64,000 nt of DNA from Gemmata massiliana. GTDB taxonomy: Bacteria > Planctomycetota > Planctomycetia > Gemmatales > Gemmataceae. Positions 1-9,347 of this stretch are shown in pieces. A program made the position numbers and the translations under genes. The number at the start of each line of letters is the position of its first letter. Position 1 is the stretch's first letter. The stretch spans positions 7,833,738 to 7,897,737 of the forward strand of contig NZ_LR593886.1 of NCBI RefSeq assembly GCF_901538265.1, given 5' to 3'. The notes under the pieces were generated by a model that saw only the letters and a program-made list of their open reading frames with translations, searched no databases and had not been told where the DNA came from.

Positions 1-1
1 G

Positions 2-184
2 GCGTGGGACGCGATGCCGGAATCGGCCGCCGTGCAGTTCAACCGCGGCATGGCCCGGCTGTTCCTGGGGCAAATCGCCGATGCCCGCCCGCTGCTGCAA
101 AAAGCGGTGGACGCGATCCCCGAAACGAGCGGCTGGCACACGCTCGCCCGGCTGTACCTGGCCGTCGCCGAGATCCACGGTTAA
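2..184 (+). CDS. TPR-repeat protein, C-terminal fragment (5' end outside window)
   Basis: An open frame runs from the first bases of the window to a TAA at 182-184, giving 60 residues with no start inside the window. The sequence (FNRGMARLFLGQIADARPLLQKAVDAIPE, then WHTLARLYL) has the small/large residue spacing of a tetratricopeptide helix pair, so this is most likely the last TPR of a longer protein. TPRs mediate protein-protein contacts; the specific role cannot be told from the fragment. A GC-rich hairpin about 20 bases downstream fits a transcript end. Confidence 0.6.
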   Translation, partial: AWDAMPESAAVQFNRGMARLFLGQIADARPLLQKAVDAIPETSGWHTLARLYLAVAEIHG

Positions 185-204
185 GCGACCGATAACGACC
201 GAAA

Positions 205-252
205 CACGCACCCCGCGGCCGGAATTATCCGACCGCGGGGTGGTGCGTTTTG
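205..252 (+). terminator. Hairpin terminator after the TPR gene
   Basis: CCCCGCGG (211-218) pairs perfectly with CCGCGGGG (233-240). CGCA (207-210) can pair with TGCG (244-247) across a three-base bulge, and TTTT follows. It lies just after the TPR stop codon. Confidence 0.6.
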
Positions 253-353
253 TGCCGCGCACAGTGGGAACCGAACGACTATTTCACTCTATCCGATAAT
301 CCGATACCATTACGTGAAGCAACAGAACTAAGACCATAGTGTGGACGTCATCC

Positions 354-572
354 ATGCGTATGCCAGTTCAACTGCGGATTGCCCTTACATTAGCCCTGCT
401 TGTTGTGACCGTTATGTGTTGCCTGATTGCCGGAGGCTTAGCCTCAATTGGGTACAAGTTGCTCGCTGCTCTGCTGGTCATATCGTGGGTAGTATTTTTG
501 CGGATTATCGGAGCGCATTTCCCCACTCTGGAATGGGGCGGCAAGTCTCAGCGTCCTGTAACCGGGCAATAA
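354..572 (+). CDS. Small two-helix membrane protein, hypothetical
   Basis: A 72-residue frame that can start at ATG 354 (or 339). It has two clear hydrophobic segments, about residues 8-28 (IALTLALLVVTVMCCLIAGG) and 33-52 (YKLLAALLVISWVVFLRIIG), and a short polar tail, so it would be an inner-membrane protein. There is no good ribosome-binding site and no recognised family. Base composition is more AT-rich than in neighbouring genes, which suggests recently acquired or non-coding DNA. It could be spurious; the clean hydrophobic pattern is the main argument for it. Confidence 0.35.
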   Translation: MRMPVQLRIALTLALLVVTVMCCLIAGGLASIGYKLLAALLVISWVVFLRIIGAHFPTLEWGGKSQRPVTGQ

Positions 573-664
573 ACGACCATCTCACTTCTCACAAGTTCGT
601 GACCATTTCGCAACCGCGGCGAGGCGCGGTGCCATTGGTACAAAGTGATTCCAGTGGGCATCAA

Positions 665-1435
665 ATGACCGAAGCAGAATGGTCGACTGCGACAGTTCCA
701 GCAACGATGCTGGAGTTTCTTGAAAACAAGACAAGTGAGCGAAAATTACGGCTCTTTGCTTGTAGCTGCTGCCGAGGTGTGTGGCACCGGCTTCGTGCGG
801 AGTCTCTCCGAACGGCTGTCAAAGTGAGTGAAAAGTTCGCGGATGGCGACGCCGCGGCCAGCGAATTAGAGACGGCTTCAGGGTTCGCTTGGCGTACAAA
901 GTACCAAATTGAAGAAGCCGAAATCGATTTCACGAACGTAGCTGAGGCGGAGGCAGCAAATGCTTTCTTTCATGCCGCAGAAGCCGCCGCTCAAACAGCA
1001 GGTAGCCCCTTCGATGACGAAACCCCTTACATCTTTAGGACAATAGATGTAGCCCGAAGCACATCTTTTGTGTTCAGTAGCGACGTCGTTGAAGCGGCCT
1101 TATCATCGGGCAGCGGGTATGCATCTCGTGATGAAGAACGTGCCGCTTCAGAATCGGCGCGGAAAGCCGAAGAGATCAAGCAAGCCCACTTCCTTCGCGA
1201 TGTCGTGGGCAACCCCTTCAGACCCGTCACCTTTGACTCCTCTTGGCTTACCTCCACCGTGAGCGCCCTCGCGGCGGGCATCTACACTGAGAGCGCGTTC
1301 GACCGGCTCCCCATCCTGGCCGATGCTCTCCAGGACGCCGGGTGCGACAACGAAGACATCCTAACGCACTTCCGTAGCGACGGGCCACACGTCAAAGGCT
1401 GCTGGGCGCTCGATTTGGTGTTGGGCAAAGCGTAA
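665..1435 (+). CDS. TEAEW-family hypothetical protein (Gemmata-type)
   Basis: A 256-residue protein starting MTEAEW at ATG 665. The frame stays open further upstream but that part does not look coding. The family pattern is an N-terminal TEAEW, then a KLRLFACSCCR block near residue 35, a GNPFRPV block near residue 180, and a C-terminal GPHVKGCWALDLVLGK. The same landmarks occur in the gene at 50197-50832, so the two are paralogues. Function is unknown; I recall many such copies in Gemmata genomes. No signal peptide or membrane segment is visible, so it is probably cytoplasmic. Confidence 0.75.
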   Translation: MTEAEWSTATVPATMLEFLENKTSERKLRLFACSCCRGVWHRLRAESLRTAVKVSEKFADGDAAASELETASGFAWRTKYQIEEAEIDFTNVAEAEAANAFFHAAEAAAQTAGSPFDDETPYIFRTIDVARSTSFVFSSDVVEAALSSGSGYASRDEERAASESARKAEEIKQAHFLRDVVGNPFRPVTFDSSWLTSTVSALAAGIYTESAFDRLPILADALQDAGCDNEDILTHFRSDGPHVKGCWALDLVLGKA

Positions 1436-1542
1436 CACGGCGCGTCCGGGTGGCGCGCAAGCACGAACCCTTGCCGTTCGCACCCACGCGGGTAGCTTGA
1501 TGCCGCCTACCTTCCCGCACCACGTTCACGGAGACACGTTCG

Positions 1543-2250
1543 ATGTCCCGCCTCGCACTCGCCTCTCTCGCGCTCGTCGCGTTCGCGGCCCCCGGCGCTC
1601 GCTGCGAAGACAACAAGCCGCCCGCGGGCTTCACGGCCCTCTTCAACGGTAAGAACCTCGACGGGTGGCAGGGCAACGTCGACATGAATCAGCGCCGCAC
1701 GCTGCCGAAGGAGAAACAGGACGAGCTCCTGAAGCAGCGCACGAAGTCGGCACTGGAGCACTGGACCATCAAGGACGGTGTGATCGCGTGTACCGGAAAG
1801 GGGGGCATCAGCCTCCAGACCGCAGCGGACTACGGCGACTTCGAGCTGATGGTGGACTGGAAGATCGAAAAGCGCGGCGACAGCGGCATCTACCTGCGCG
1901 GGCAACCGCAGGTCCAAATCTGGGACTCGGACAACCTCGACGCGAGCCTGAAGGCGGACGCGGGTCTGGGATCGGGCGGGTTGTGGAACAACAGCCCGGT
2001 CGATTCCAAAGGGCAGAAGCCGCTGAAGAAGGCCGACAAGCCGGTCGGCGAGTGGAACACGTTCCACATCACGATGATCGGCGAAGAGGTGACGGTGAAA
2101 CTGAACGGCGAACTCGTGGTCGATAAGGTGAAGCTCCAGAACTTCTGGGAGAAGGGCAAGCCGCTCCCAGTAAGGGGGCCGATCGAGCTCCAGTTCCACG
2201 ACCACCCGCTCTGGTTCAAGAACATCTACATCAAGGAATTGGGAAAGTAA
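1543..2250 (+). CDS. Secreted DUF1080 (3-keto-disaccharide hydrolase-like) protein
   Basis: A 235-residue protein with an N-terminal signal peptide (MSRLALASLALVAFAAPGARC) and one DUF1080 domain filling the rest. Landmarks are GFTALFNGKNLDGWQG near residue 28, the GDSGIYLRGQPQVQIWD segment near residue 110, and a C-terminal PIELQFHDHPLWFKNIYI strand. The family has a concanavalin-like beta-sandwich fold, is greatly expanded in planctomycetes, and is linked to carbohydrate breakdown. The exact substrate cannot be read from the sequence. It acts outside the cytoplasm. It converges with the disrupted MATE gene, 14 bases away. Confidence 0.85.
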   Translation: MSRLALASLALVAFAAPGARCEDNKPPAGFTALFNGKNLDGWQGNVDMNQRRTLPKEKQDELLKQRTKSALEHWTIKDGVIACTGKGGISLQTAADYGDFELMVDWKIEKRGDSGIYLRGQPQVQIWDSDNLDASLKADAGLGSGGLWNNSPVDSKGQKPLKKADKPVGEWNTFHITMIGEEVTVKLNGELVVDKVKLQNFWEKGKPLPVRGPIELQFHDHPLWFKNIYIKELGK

Positions 2251-2590
2251 GCCCCTTCGACGCATCAACCGGCTATCTTTGTGGGCAATGGGTCGGAGAC
2301 GAGCCCCAGTTCTCGTCTCGCGACGATGACCATGACGAGCCCGTACAGCACGAGTCCGGCCGCCATCACCTGGAAGAGCGCGTCGAGTCCGAGATCGCAT
2401 TCCCGGACAACCAGGTGCCCCCCGACGGCCGCGACCGTGAGCCGAACGAAACCGGCGGCGATCGACTGGAGCACCCGTCCGCTCCCCTGGGCCGCAAAGA
2501 ACAGAGCAAGCCCAGCGCCGAAGCCGATGTACGCCGGACCGACGGTCCGCAGATACGACGCTCCGGTCGCAAGAATCCCGGGATCGGTGG

Positions 2591-3796
2591 CAGGGCCGGC
2601 GCACTTCATTTAGTCGTCAGAATCTTAAGCACTTTGAGCAGGTATTGATCGTCCCAGGCGGCCTTCATGCGTCGAGTACGAATGCTGCCCTTGGTGTCCG
2701 CCCGCTGGAGCAGGGACAGGGCAACCCGGCGAATCATGCCCAGGTTGGCCCCGGCGTGTCCGGCCCGAGCCCGGCTGTCGTCTTCCCGGAACGCGATGTC
2801 CAGACACCAATGGAGCCCGTTCTCAATGCCCCAATGGTTGCGGATGTACCCCGCCAGCTCGACCGCCCCGATCCGCAAGCTGGTGAGGTAGTAATGGGCG
2901 GTGCTCTCATTCGGCTTCCCGTTCACCACCCGCTCCCGGCACACCAGGGCCACGGCCCCAACATCGGCCCACCCGCTCGGTAGCCCTTCCGGATCTTCAA
3001 CCACCGTCACGTACCGCTCTTCCTCGCGCCCGTGCCCGTCCTCGACCGCGGACCCCATGTCACACCCGGCGAACGCGTCCTCCCCGGCCCGCGCGAACAC
3101 CTCCGCCACCGCGCCGCGCAACCCCTTCTGGTTCCCCTTCACGCACACCACGTAATGCCCGCCCTGGGTGCGGATCTGGGACACCAACTCCTTCTGGCAA
3201 AAGGCCGCGTCGACGGTCACCACCGCGCCCGTCAGATCCAGGGCGCCCAACAGATCTGGGGCCGTGGTGATCTCGTGTCCGCCCTCGGGCACGGACCGCT
3301 GGCCCAGGATCAACCGGTTCTCCACGGCCCACGCCTCGACCAGATGCAAGCACCCGGTGAACGTGTTCTTGGTGGACCGCCGGGCGCTCTTACCATCGAT
3401 CGCCACGTGCACCAGGCCGGTACTCTCGCATGCGGCTGCCATCCAGCGCCCGAACCGGTCCGCGAACGCGTCCGGGTCCAGCTTGGCGAACACGCGCTCG
3501 AACGTGTCCGGGCTCGGAACCCCGTGGGGCAACCGCAGGTACGGGGCGAACAACGTTTGCTTGGCCCGACCGAACGCGGCCACCTGGTCCCACCCGTCGG
3601 CCCCGGCGATCACCGCACACGTGGCCAACGTGAGGATATCCACCAGCTCATGCAACTTGTTCTTCGTTTCGCGGCGCGGGTCTGGCACATCCGCAAACAC
3701 CGCCAGCAGCGGAATACTCATCGGGGTTCCTCCATAACAACCCCGATATAGACGTAAATGCGGCTGCCGTCACGGGTTCATAGTGCGCCAACCCTG
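2591..3796 (-). mobile_element. ISAs1-family insertion sequence, complete
   Basis: A 1206-bp element. The left end reads CAGGGCCGGCGCACT and the right end, on the other strand, CAGGGTTGGCGCACT, giving terminal inverted repeats with two mismatches in 15. It is flanked by a perfect 10-bp direct repeat GGATCGGTGG (2581-2590 and 3797-3806), the target duplication size known for ISAs1. It encodes one transposase and sits inside a MATE gene in the same orientation. Intact ends, an intact transposase and an identical duplication all indicate recent insertion. Confidence 0.93.
2606..3721 (-). CDS. ISAs1-family DDE transposase
   Basis: A 371-residue transposase that fills the IS. The ISAs1 landmarks are present: N-terminal associated domain (FADVPDPRRETKNKLHELVDIL), catalytic D109 in AIDGKSARRS, D171 in TVDAAFCQKEL, VCVKGNQKGL near residue 193, and E300 in RNHWGIENGLHWCLDIAFRED. 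The DDE triad appears intact and there is no frameshift, so the element may be active. The ATG at 3721 is about 75 bases inside the right IS end. It catalyses cut-and-paste transposition of its own element. Confidence 0.93.
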   Translation of the reverse strand: MSIPLLAVFADVPDPRRETKNKLHELVDILTLATCAVIAGADGWDQVAAFGRAKQTLFAPYLRLPHGVPSPDTFERVFAKLDPDAFADRFGRWMAAACESTGLVHVAIDGKSARRSTKNTFTGCLHLVEAWAVENRLILGQRSVPEGGHEITTAPDLLGALDLTGAVVTVDAAFCQKELVSQIRTQGGHYVVCVKGNQKGLRGAVAEVFARAGEDAFAGCDMGSAVEDGHGREEERYVTVVEDPEGLPSGWADVGAVALVCRERVVNGKPNESTAHYYLTSLRIGAVELAGYIRNHWGIENGLHWCLDIAFREDDSRARAGHAGANLGMIRRVALSLLQRADTKGSIRTRRMKAAWDDQYLLKVLKILTTK

Positions 3797-4925
3797 GGAT
3801 CGGTGGTGAACAGGCCCATCCACACGATCGGAAGCGCGGCCGCGGTGAGCCCCACAAGCGCCCCGGCTCCCGCTCCGAGTACCAGGCCCGCCCGGGTCGC
3901 CTGACGCACCCGCGTGCGGTTCCCGGCACCGGCGTTCGCTCCGACCAGCGGTACCAGGGCCGACCCGACCCCGAAAACGATCGGGATGAGCAGGAACTCC
4001 AGGCGCCCGCCCATCCCGTACCCGGCGATGGCCGTCGTCCCGAACGGTGCCACGAGCGCGGTGAGCGCCAGGAACGTCAGGTTCGATTGGATGGTATTGA
4101 ACGCACTCGGAACCGCGACCCGCAGGATTGCCGCCGCACGTCGCCGGTCCGGGCGTAGGAACTCGAAAGCCGCTCGGAAGGGCGAACCCGGTGTCCGCAG
4201 TGCCCGGATCAGGAGCACCGCGGACACGACGTTGTACCCCACGACCGCCCACGCCGCCCCGATCAGGCCCATTCCCGCTAACGGCCCCACGCCGAAAATG
4301 AGCGCCGGCGAGACGGCGAGTGTGACGACTCCGCCGATTGCCCCCACGACCGCGGGGTAGCTGGTGTTGCCGCTCCCGCGCAGGCAACTCGCCGCGGCCT
4401 GGAACACCCAGAACGGAACGGCGCCCAGGAACATCACGTTGGAATACTCGACCGCCGCATCGAGAACCGGGCCGGTCGCTCCGAGGCCCGCGAAGATTTC
4501 CCGCCCGAACGTGAGTATCACCACTGAAAACGTGGCACCCAGTAGCGCGCCGATCGTGAGCGCGGTACCGGCCAGCCGCGCGGCTTCTTCGCGCCGCCCA
4601 CCCCCGATGGCACGCGCCACAGCCGCTGCCACCCCGCCACCGTAGGCACCCGCCGACAAGGTGGTCATGAGCATGACCAGCGGGAAGCTCAGTGAGATGG
4701 CGGCCAGAGCATCGGACCCGAGGAACCCGACGAAGTACGCTTCGGCCGCGTTTACTACCGCCTGGAACGTCATCAGGGCAATCGTGGGCGCGGAAAGACG
4801 CAGGAGCGTCGGCAGCACCGGCCCTTCCAACAGGAGTCGCGTGCGCTCCGAACGCACCGCGCGGGCCGGTGGTTCGGTGGGTGCTTCGAGTGTCATTGCG
4901 TCCATGTTCGGGTTCTCCACAATAT

Positions 4926-7900
4926 TCAATTTTCAACGGGCGCGGGAGGCGGGCCAACGGGCCGCTTCACCCGGAACAGCAGGACGTAAAGTGCGGGCAG
5001 GTTACCGAGTGTGAGGAACGTCGCCACACTCAGCCCCCCCATAATGGCCACCGCGAGCGGCCCCCAGAACACGCTCCGCGTGAGCGGGATCATGGCCAGG
5101 ATCGCGGTCGCCGCGGTCAGCACCACCGGCCGCGCCCGCCGCACCGCCGACTCGATCACCGCGTCCCAGGCGGACATCCCGTGCTCCATGTCGTGTTCGA
5201 TCTGGTCGATCAGGATGACCGAGTTCCGCATGTCCATACCGGCCAGCGCGATCACCCCGAGCAACGCAGTGAACCCGAACGGTGCGTGGAACAACAGGAG
5301 CGCGGACACCGCCCCGATCAGGCCCAGCGGCGAGATGACGAACACCAGGAACAGCTTCTTGAAGCCCTGCACCTGGGCCATGAGCAGCGTGAGCATGACC
5401 GCGATCATGACCGGGAACACGGCGAACAGCGCCTCGTTCGCCTTCTGGCTCTCCTCGACGGCGCCCCCAGTGTCGATCCGGTACCCGGGGGGCAGTTCGG
5501 CCTTCAGCGCCTTCAAGTCAACGAGGATTTGCGCTGTCACGTCCGGCGCCTGGACCCCGTCGGCCACGTCCGCGCGGACCGTCAGCACCGTCTCCCGGTC
5601 GCGCCGCCACTGGATCGGCTCTTCCTGCTCGTATGACGCGCTCGCCACCTGGGACAACGGCACAGCGCTCCCGGTCGGCGTGATGACGGTCAGGTCCGGC
5701 AGCGTGTCGAGTTTCAACCGCTCCTCCGGCACCGCGCGGGCCACCACGTCGATCAACTCGATCCCCTCGCGGTACTGCGATACCGGCACCCCGGTGAGGA
5801 GCGTCTGGAGCGTCGCGGAGACGTCCTGCGGGGTCAGCCCGAGCGCCCGGGCGCGGTCCTGATCGACCCGGAGCCGGACCAGTTTGGACGGCTCGTCCCA
5901 CTCGAGTTGTGCGTCGCGTGCGTTCGGGTTCCGCCGCACCACGTCGCGGACCCGGTGGGCGATCTCGCGCACCCGCGCCGGGTCCGGGCCGACCACCCGG
6001 AACTGGACCGGGAACCCGACCGGGGGGCCGAATTCGAGCCGCACCACGCGCATCCGCGGGAGGGCGAATTCGGTGTCCTGGGCGAAGCGCTCGAGCAGGC
6101 GCGTGCGGAGCCGCTCGCGGGCCTCGGGGCTCTTGGCCTGGATCACGAACTTGGCGAAACTCGGGTCCGGCAGGTCGGGGTTGAGTGACAGGTAGAACCG
6201 AGGCGGTCCGGCACCGGTGTACGCGGTGAGGTGGTCGATGTCCGGGTCATCCTTCAGGATAGCTTCGAGTTTGGTTACCTCAGCTTCGGTGGCGGTGAAC
6301 GACGACCCGCCAGGCAACCGGATCTCGACCATCAGTTCGGTGCGCGATGATTGTGGGAAAAACTGTTTCGGTACGAACTTCATGCCGTAAACCGCGCCCG
6401 CGAACAGCCCGGCGGTCAGCGCGACGACAACGAGCGGCCGGCGCACGCACGCGGTGATGACCCATCGTAAGAGCCGGTACATGCGCGTGTGGTACGGGTC
6501 GTGGTGGGCGCGATTCGTGTAATTGGGAAGAAGCTTCACGCCCAGGTACGGCGTAAACACGACCGCGACGAGCCACGAGGCGAGCAGGGCGATGCCGACC
6601 ACCCAAAAGATGCCACCGGCGTACTCCCCGGCCCCGGACTTGGCGAACCCGACGGGCAGGAACCCGGCCACCGTGACCAGCGTACCTGTAAGCATCGGGA
6701 ACGCGGTGCTGCTCCACGCGAACGTCGCTGCCGCGATCCGGTCGTGCCCCTCCTCCATCTTCACGACCATCATCTCCACCGCGATGATCGCGTCGTCCAC
6801 GAGCAACCCGAGTGCGAGGATGAGCGCGCCGAGGCTGATTCGGTCGAGGGCCATCCCCGCCGCGTTCATGACCACGAGCGTGGCGGCGAGCACGAGCGGC
6901 ACGCTCAGCGCGACGACCACCCCACTGCGCCACCCGAGGGAGAGGAAGCTGACGACCAAAACGATCACCAGTGCTTCGATGAACGAGTGGGTGAACTCCC
7001 CGACCGACTCTTCCACCACGTGCGGCTGGAAGGCCACCCGCTCTGCCGCGGCCCCGGCGGGGAGGTCGGCTTCGATGGCCCTAAACTCGGTTTCCAGGGC
7101 GCGTCCCAGTTCGAGGACGTTGCCGCCCGCGCGCATCGCAACGGCCACTTCCACCGCTGGCTTCCCGTTGTGACGCACGGTGAACGTGGGCGGGTCTTCG
7201 TAGCCCCGCCGGACGTCCGCGATGTCGCCGACGCGGAACACTTTGCCCCCGGCGTGAACCGGAACCGCCCGGACCTTCTCGGCCGCCGCGAACGGCCCGT
7301 CCACCCGAACGTACACCCGATCGGTCGGGGTTTCGACGCTCCCGGCGGGGTTCACCGCGTTCTGCCGGCGCAGGCTGTCGAACACCTGCTGCGGTCCGAC
7401 CCCAAGGGTCGCGAGCTTTTTGTGCGAGAACTCGACGAACACCTTCTCCGGGCGCTCGCCGACGAGCACCACCTTGCTCACGTCCTTCACCCGCAGGAGC
7501 CGCTGCCGCGCGTTCCGCGCAATTCTTTTGAGCTCAGCCGGCGTGAAGTCAGACCCCGTGAACGCATACACGGCCACGTACACGTCGCCGTACTCGTCGT
7601 CGAGGAACGGCCCCGTCACGTTCTCCGGCAGCGTGTGCCGGATGTCGCCGACCTTCTTCCGCACCTGGTACCAGATGTCCGGGACCGCCTTCGGCGGGGT
7701 GTCGTTACGGAGCTGGACCGTGACCACCGCTTTACCCGGGAGCGTGTAGGTCCGCAGGTAGTCGAGGTACGGCGTCTCCTGGAGCTTCTCCTCGATCTTG
7801 TCGGCCACCTGGCGCTGCATCTCGTCGCTCGTCGCGCCGGGCCAGTTGGCCGAAACGACCATCGTCTTGATGGTGAATGACGGGTCTTCGGCGCGGCCCA

Positions 7901-8003
7901 TTCCGAGGTAGGCGTACAGCCCGGCCGCGGCCGCCGCGAAGATCAGGTACAGAACCAGCGCCGGGTGCTTCACCGCCCAGGCGGACAGGTTGAGCGTGCT
8001 CAC
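4926..8003 (-). CDS. RND efflux transporter permease (AcrB-like)
   Basis: A 1025-residue inner-membrane proton-driven efflux pump of the AcrB superfamily, with 12 membrane segments and two large periplasmic loops. The start is taken as GTG 8003, which overlaps the fusion-protein stop (GTGA) and has GGAGGAG just upstream. The helix-4 acidic pair is present in GLLVDDAIIAVEMM. Where AcrB has the coupling lysine in helix 10 (GLSAKN), this protein has arginine (GMDMRN), so it is outside the classical HAE1 group. It pairs with the fusion protein encoded upstream. No TolC-type outer-membrane channel gene is nearby. Substrate is unknown. Confidence 0.92.
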   Translation of the reverse strand: MSTLNLSAWAVKHPALVLYLIFAAAAAGLYAYLGMGRAEDPSFTIKTMVVSANWPGATSDEMQRQVADKIEEKLQETPYLDYLRTYTLPGKAVVTVQLRNDTPPKAVPDIWYQVRKKVGDIRHTLPENVTGPFLDDEYGDVYVAVYAFTGSDFTPAELKRIARNARQRLLRVKDVSKVVLVGERPEKVFVEFSHKKLATLGVGPQQVFDSLRRQNAVNPAGSVETPTDRVYVRVDGPFAAAEKVRAVPVHAGGKVFRVGDIADVRRGYEDPPTFTVRHNGKPAVEVAVAMRAGGNVLELGRALETEFRAIEADLPAGAAAERVAFQPHVVEESVGEFTHSFIEALVIVLVVSFLSLGWRSGVVVALSVPLVLAATLVVMNAAGMALDRISLGALILALGLLVDDAIIAVEMMVVKMEEGHDRIAAATFAWSSTAFPMLTGTLVTVAGFLPVGFAKSGAGEYAGGIFWVVGIALLASWLVAVVFTPYLGVKLLPNYTNRAHHDPYHTRMYRLLRWVITACVRRPLVVVALTAGLFAGAVYGMKFVPKQFFPQSSRTELMVEIRLPGGSSFTATEAEVTKLEAILKDDPDIDHLTAYTGAGPPRFYLSLNPDLPDPSFAKFVIQAKSPEARERLRTRLLERFAQDTEFALPRMRVVRLEFGPPVGFPVQFRVVGPDPARVREIAHRVRDVVRRNPNARDAQLEWDEPSKLVRLRVDQDRARALGLTPQDVSATLQTLLTGVPVSQYREGIELIDVVARAVPEERLKLDTLPDLTVITPTGSAVPLSQVASASYEQEEPIQWRRDRETVLTVRADVADGVQAPDVTAQILVDLKALKAELPPGYRIDTGGAVEESQKANEALFAVFPVMIAVMLTLLMAQVQGFKKLFLVFVISPLGLIGAVSALLLFHAPFGFTALLGVIALAGMDMRNSVILIDQIEHDMEHGMSAWDAVIESAVRRARPVVLTAATAILAMIPLTRSVFWGPLAVAIMGGLSVATFLTLGNLPALYVLLFRVKRPVGPPPAPVEN

Positions 8004-9127
8004 GGCGTCTCCTCCCATGCCCGAACGGTCACGTCCGGGTCGAGCTTTTGCACCCCGGCCGTGACCACTAACTGGCCCGGCTTCACGCCCCCGGACAAAA
8101 CCACCGTCTCGTGCCGGTACTCCCGGACGTCGACTGGAACGAGGGTGAGCCGGCCCGTCGACCGCTCCACGACCCAGACGCCCGGGCGGTCGCCGGTGCG
8201 GTGCAGCGCGGAGAGCGGGAGGCTGTACCCGGCGGTGGTACCGACCGGGCTCAGGTGAACCGTCGCGGTCATCCCGAGAGTCACCTTGGCCCCCGGGTCG
8301 CGGATCGTGAACCGGGCCTGGTACGTGCGAGTGACCGGGTCGGCGGCCGGCGAGAGTTCACGGAGCGTGGCTTGGTACGACTCCCCCGGTGCGGACCAGA
8401 GCGCGACGGTGGCCCGGGCCGTCCGCGCCCCGATCGCTTGGTTTTCGGGAAGGCTCACAACCGCCTCGCGCTCACCGTCACGAGCGAGCCGGGCGACGAC
8501 CTGACCCTCGGCGACGACCTGCCCGGCTTCCGCCGGTAGAGCCGTGAGAACTCCATCCGCGTCGGCGGTCAGTTCGCAGTACGCGAGCCGGTTGCGGGCG
8601 ATGCTCAGGTTCTCCTTTGCCCGGTCCCGGCGCCCGGCGGCTACGTCTTTGGCGGCCCTGGCCCGATCGAGGTCGTTGGTGCTGCCGACTCCGCTCTGGT
8701 AGGTCTGAAGTTGCCGGTTGTGCTCCGCGACCGACTGCGCGACCTCGGCCTCGGCCGCGGTCAGATCGGCCTCAGCCGCTTTGACCGCGAGCCGGTAGTC
8801 GGTCGCATCGAGTCGGAAAAGTAAAGTTCCGGCCGCGACCCGCTGCCCGACCTCGACGTGCCGGGAAACGATTTTGGCCCCGACCCGGAACGCGAGATCC
8901 GTCTCGTACCGAGCGCGGACGATCCCGGTGTAGGTCTGTTCGCTGTCGCTCGTGTTGGGGGCGACGACCTGAACTCGCACCACCCGCGATGAACTCACGA
9001 TCGGAGGCGTGGGCGATGGCGAAGGGGTGGGCGGCGTGCTTCCGGCAGTCGTATAGGCGACCGCCCCACCTCCGGCCACGAGTCCCGCGGTCCCCAGCGT
9101 CAGGACGAATCGAATTCGCCGGTTCAT
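8000..9127 (-). CDS. RND efflux periplasmic adaptor (membrane fusion protein)
   Basis: A 375-residue HlyD/AcrA-type adaptor with an N-terminal membrane anchor or signal (residues 5-27), a Pro/Ser/Thr-rich linker, a biotinyl-lipoyl half-motif (VGQRVAAGTLLFRLDATDY), a coiled-coil hairpin of about 80 residues (LAVKAAEADLTAAEAEVAQS and onward), the second lipoyl half (ALPAEAGQVVAEGQVVARL), and beta-barrel domains. GGAGGAG lies immediately upstream of ATG 9127. It bridges the RND pump to an outer-membrane channel. Translationally coupled to the pump gene (4-base overlap) and apparently controlled by the adjacent MarR gene. Confidence 0.92.
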   Translation of the reverse strand: MNRRIRFVLTLGTAGLVAGGGAVAYTTAGSTPPTPSPSPTPPIVSSSRVVRVQVVAPNTSDSEQTYTGIVRARYETDLAFRVGAKIVSRHVEVGQRVAAGTLLFRLDATDYRLAVKAAEADLTAAEAEVAQSVAEHNRQLQTYQSGVGSTNDLDRARAAKDVAAGRRDRAKENLSIARNRLAYCELTADADGVLTALPAEAGQVVAEGQVVARLARDGEREAVVSLPENQAIGARTARATVALWSAPGESYQATLRELSPAADPVTRTYQARFTIRDPGAKVTLGMTATVHLSPVGTTAGYSLPLSALHRTGDRPGVWVVERSTGRLTLVPVDVREYRHETVVLSGGVKPGQLVVTAGVQKLDPDVTVRAWEETP

Positions 9128-9171
9128 TAGCTCCTCCGTGTTGGCTCAGACAGTCATCCCGTCTGTCGCGT

Positions 9172-9185
9172 GTTGCATATACAAC
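9172..9185. promoter_or_regulatory. Putative MarR operator 1 (in front of the efflux operon)
   Basis: GTTGCATATACAAC, a near-perfect palindrome, 45 bases upstream of the fusion-protein start. It matches the sequences at 9320-9333 and 9798-9811 read on either strand, so it is a likely site for the MarR protein encoded next door. Confidence 0.65.
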
Positions 9186-9319
9186 TATCGGTCGGGTATA
9201 CACCGCACGTTTCGGTTGTTTACACCAAATCCCAAAGTCGCGAGCCCGTGCTGATAGCCGTTGGTGCTCTTGTTGCGCTGTGGATTGGAGGTCGGCTGCC
9301 TCAATGGGACCAAACCAAA

Positions 9320-9333
9320 GGTGTATATGCAAC
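9320..9333. promoter_or_regulatory. Putative MarR operator 2
   Basis: GGTGTATATGCAAC, one mismatch from the reverse complement of operator 1. It lies in the same intergenic gap (9128-9347), 15 bases beyond the MarR stop codon. Confidence 0.55.
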
Positions 9334-9347
9334 TTACGAGACAAAAA

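Larger units (their letters stand above)
2265..4905 (-). pseudogene. MATE-family multidrug efflux gene split by an ISAs1 insertion
   Basis: Two pieces of one MATE (Na+ or H+ coupled drug exporter) gene flank an IS. The 5' part runs from ATG 4905 (an upstream GGAG supports this start over TTG 4929) to the insertion, ending in FTTDP before running into IS sequence. The 3' part, 2265-2590, resumes as DPGILATGASYLRTVGPAYIGFGAG. Removing 2591-3806 (the IS plus one copy of the 10-bp duplication) restores one frame of about 474 residues, a normal MATE length with about 12 membrane helices. It is the last gene of the efflux operon, right after the RND pump. The protein is presumably inactive because it loses its last helices. 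Confidence 0.9.

Noticed and set aside
341-664. Upstream extension of the TEAEW gene (long open frame)
   Set aside because: The first 108 codons lack coding character, run across the small membrane ORF in another frame, and the family normally starts at TEAEW.
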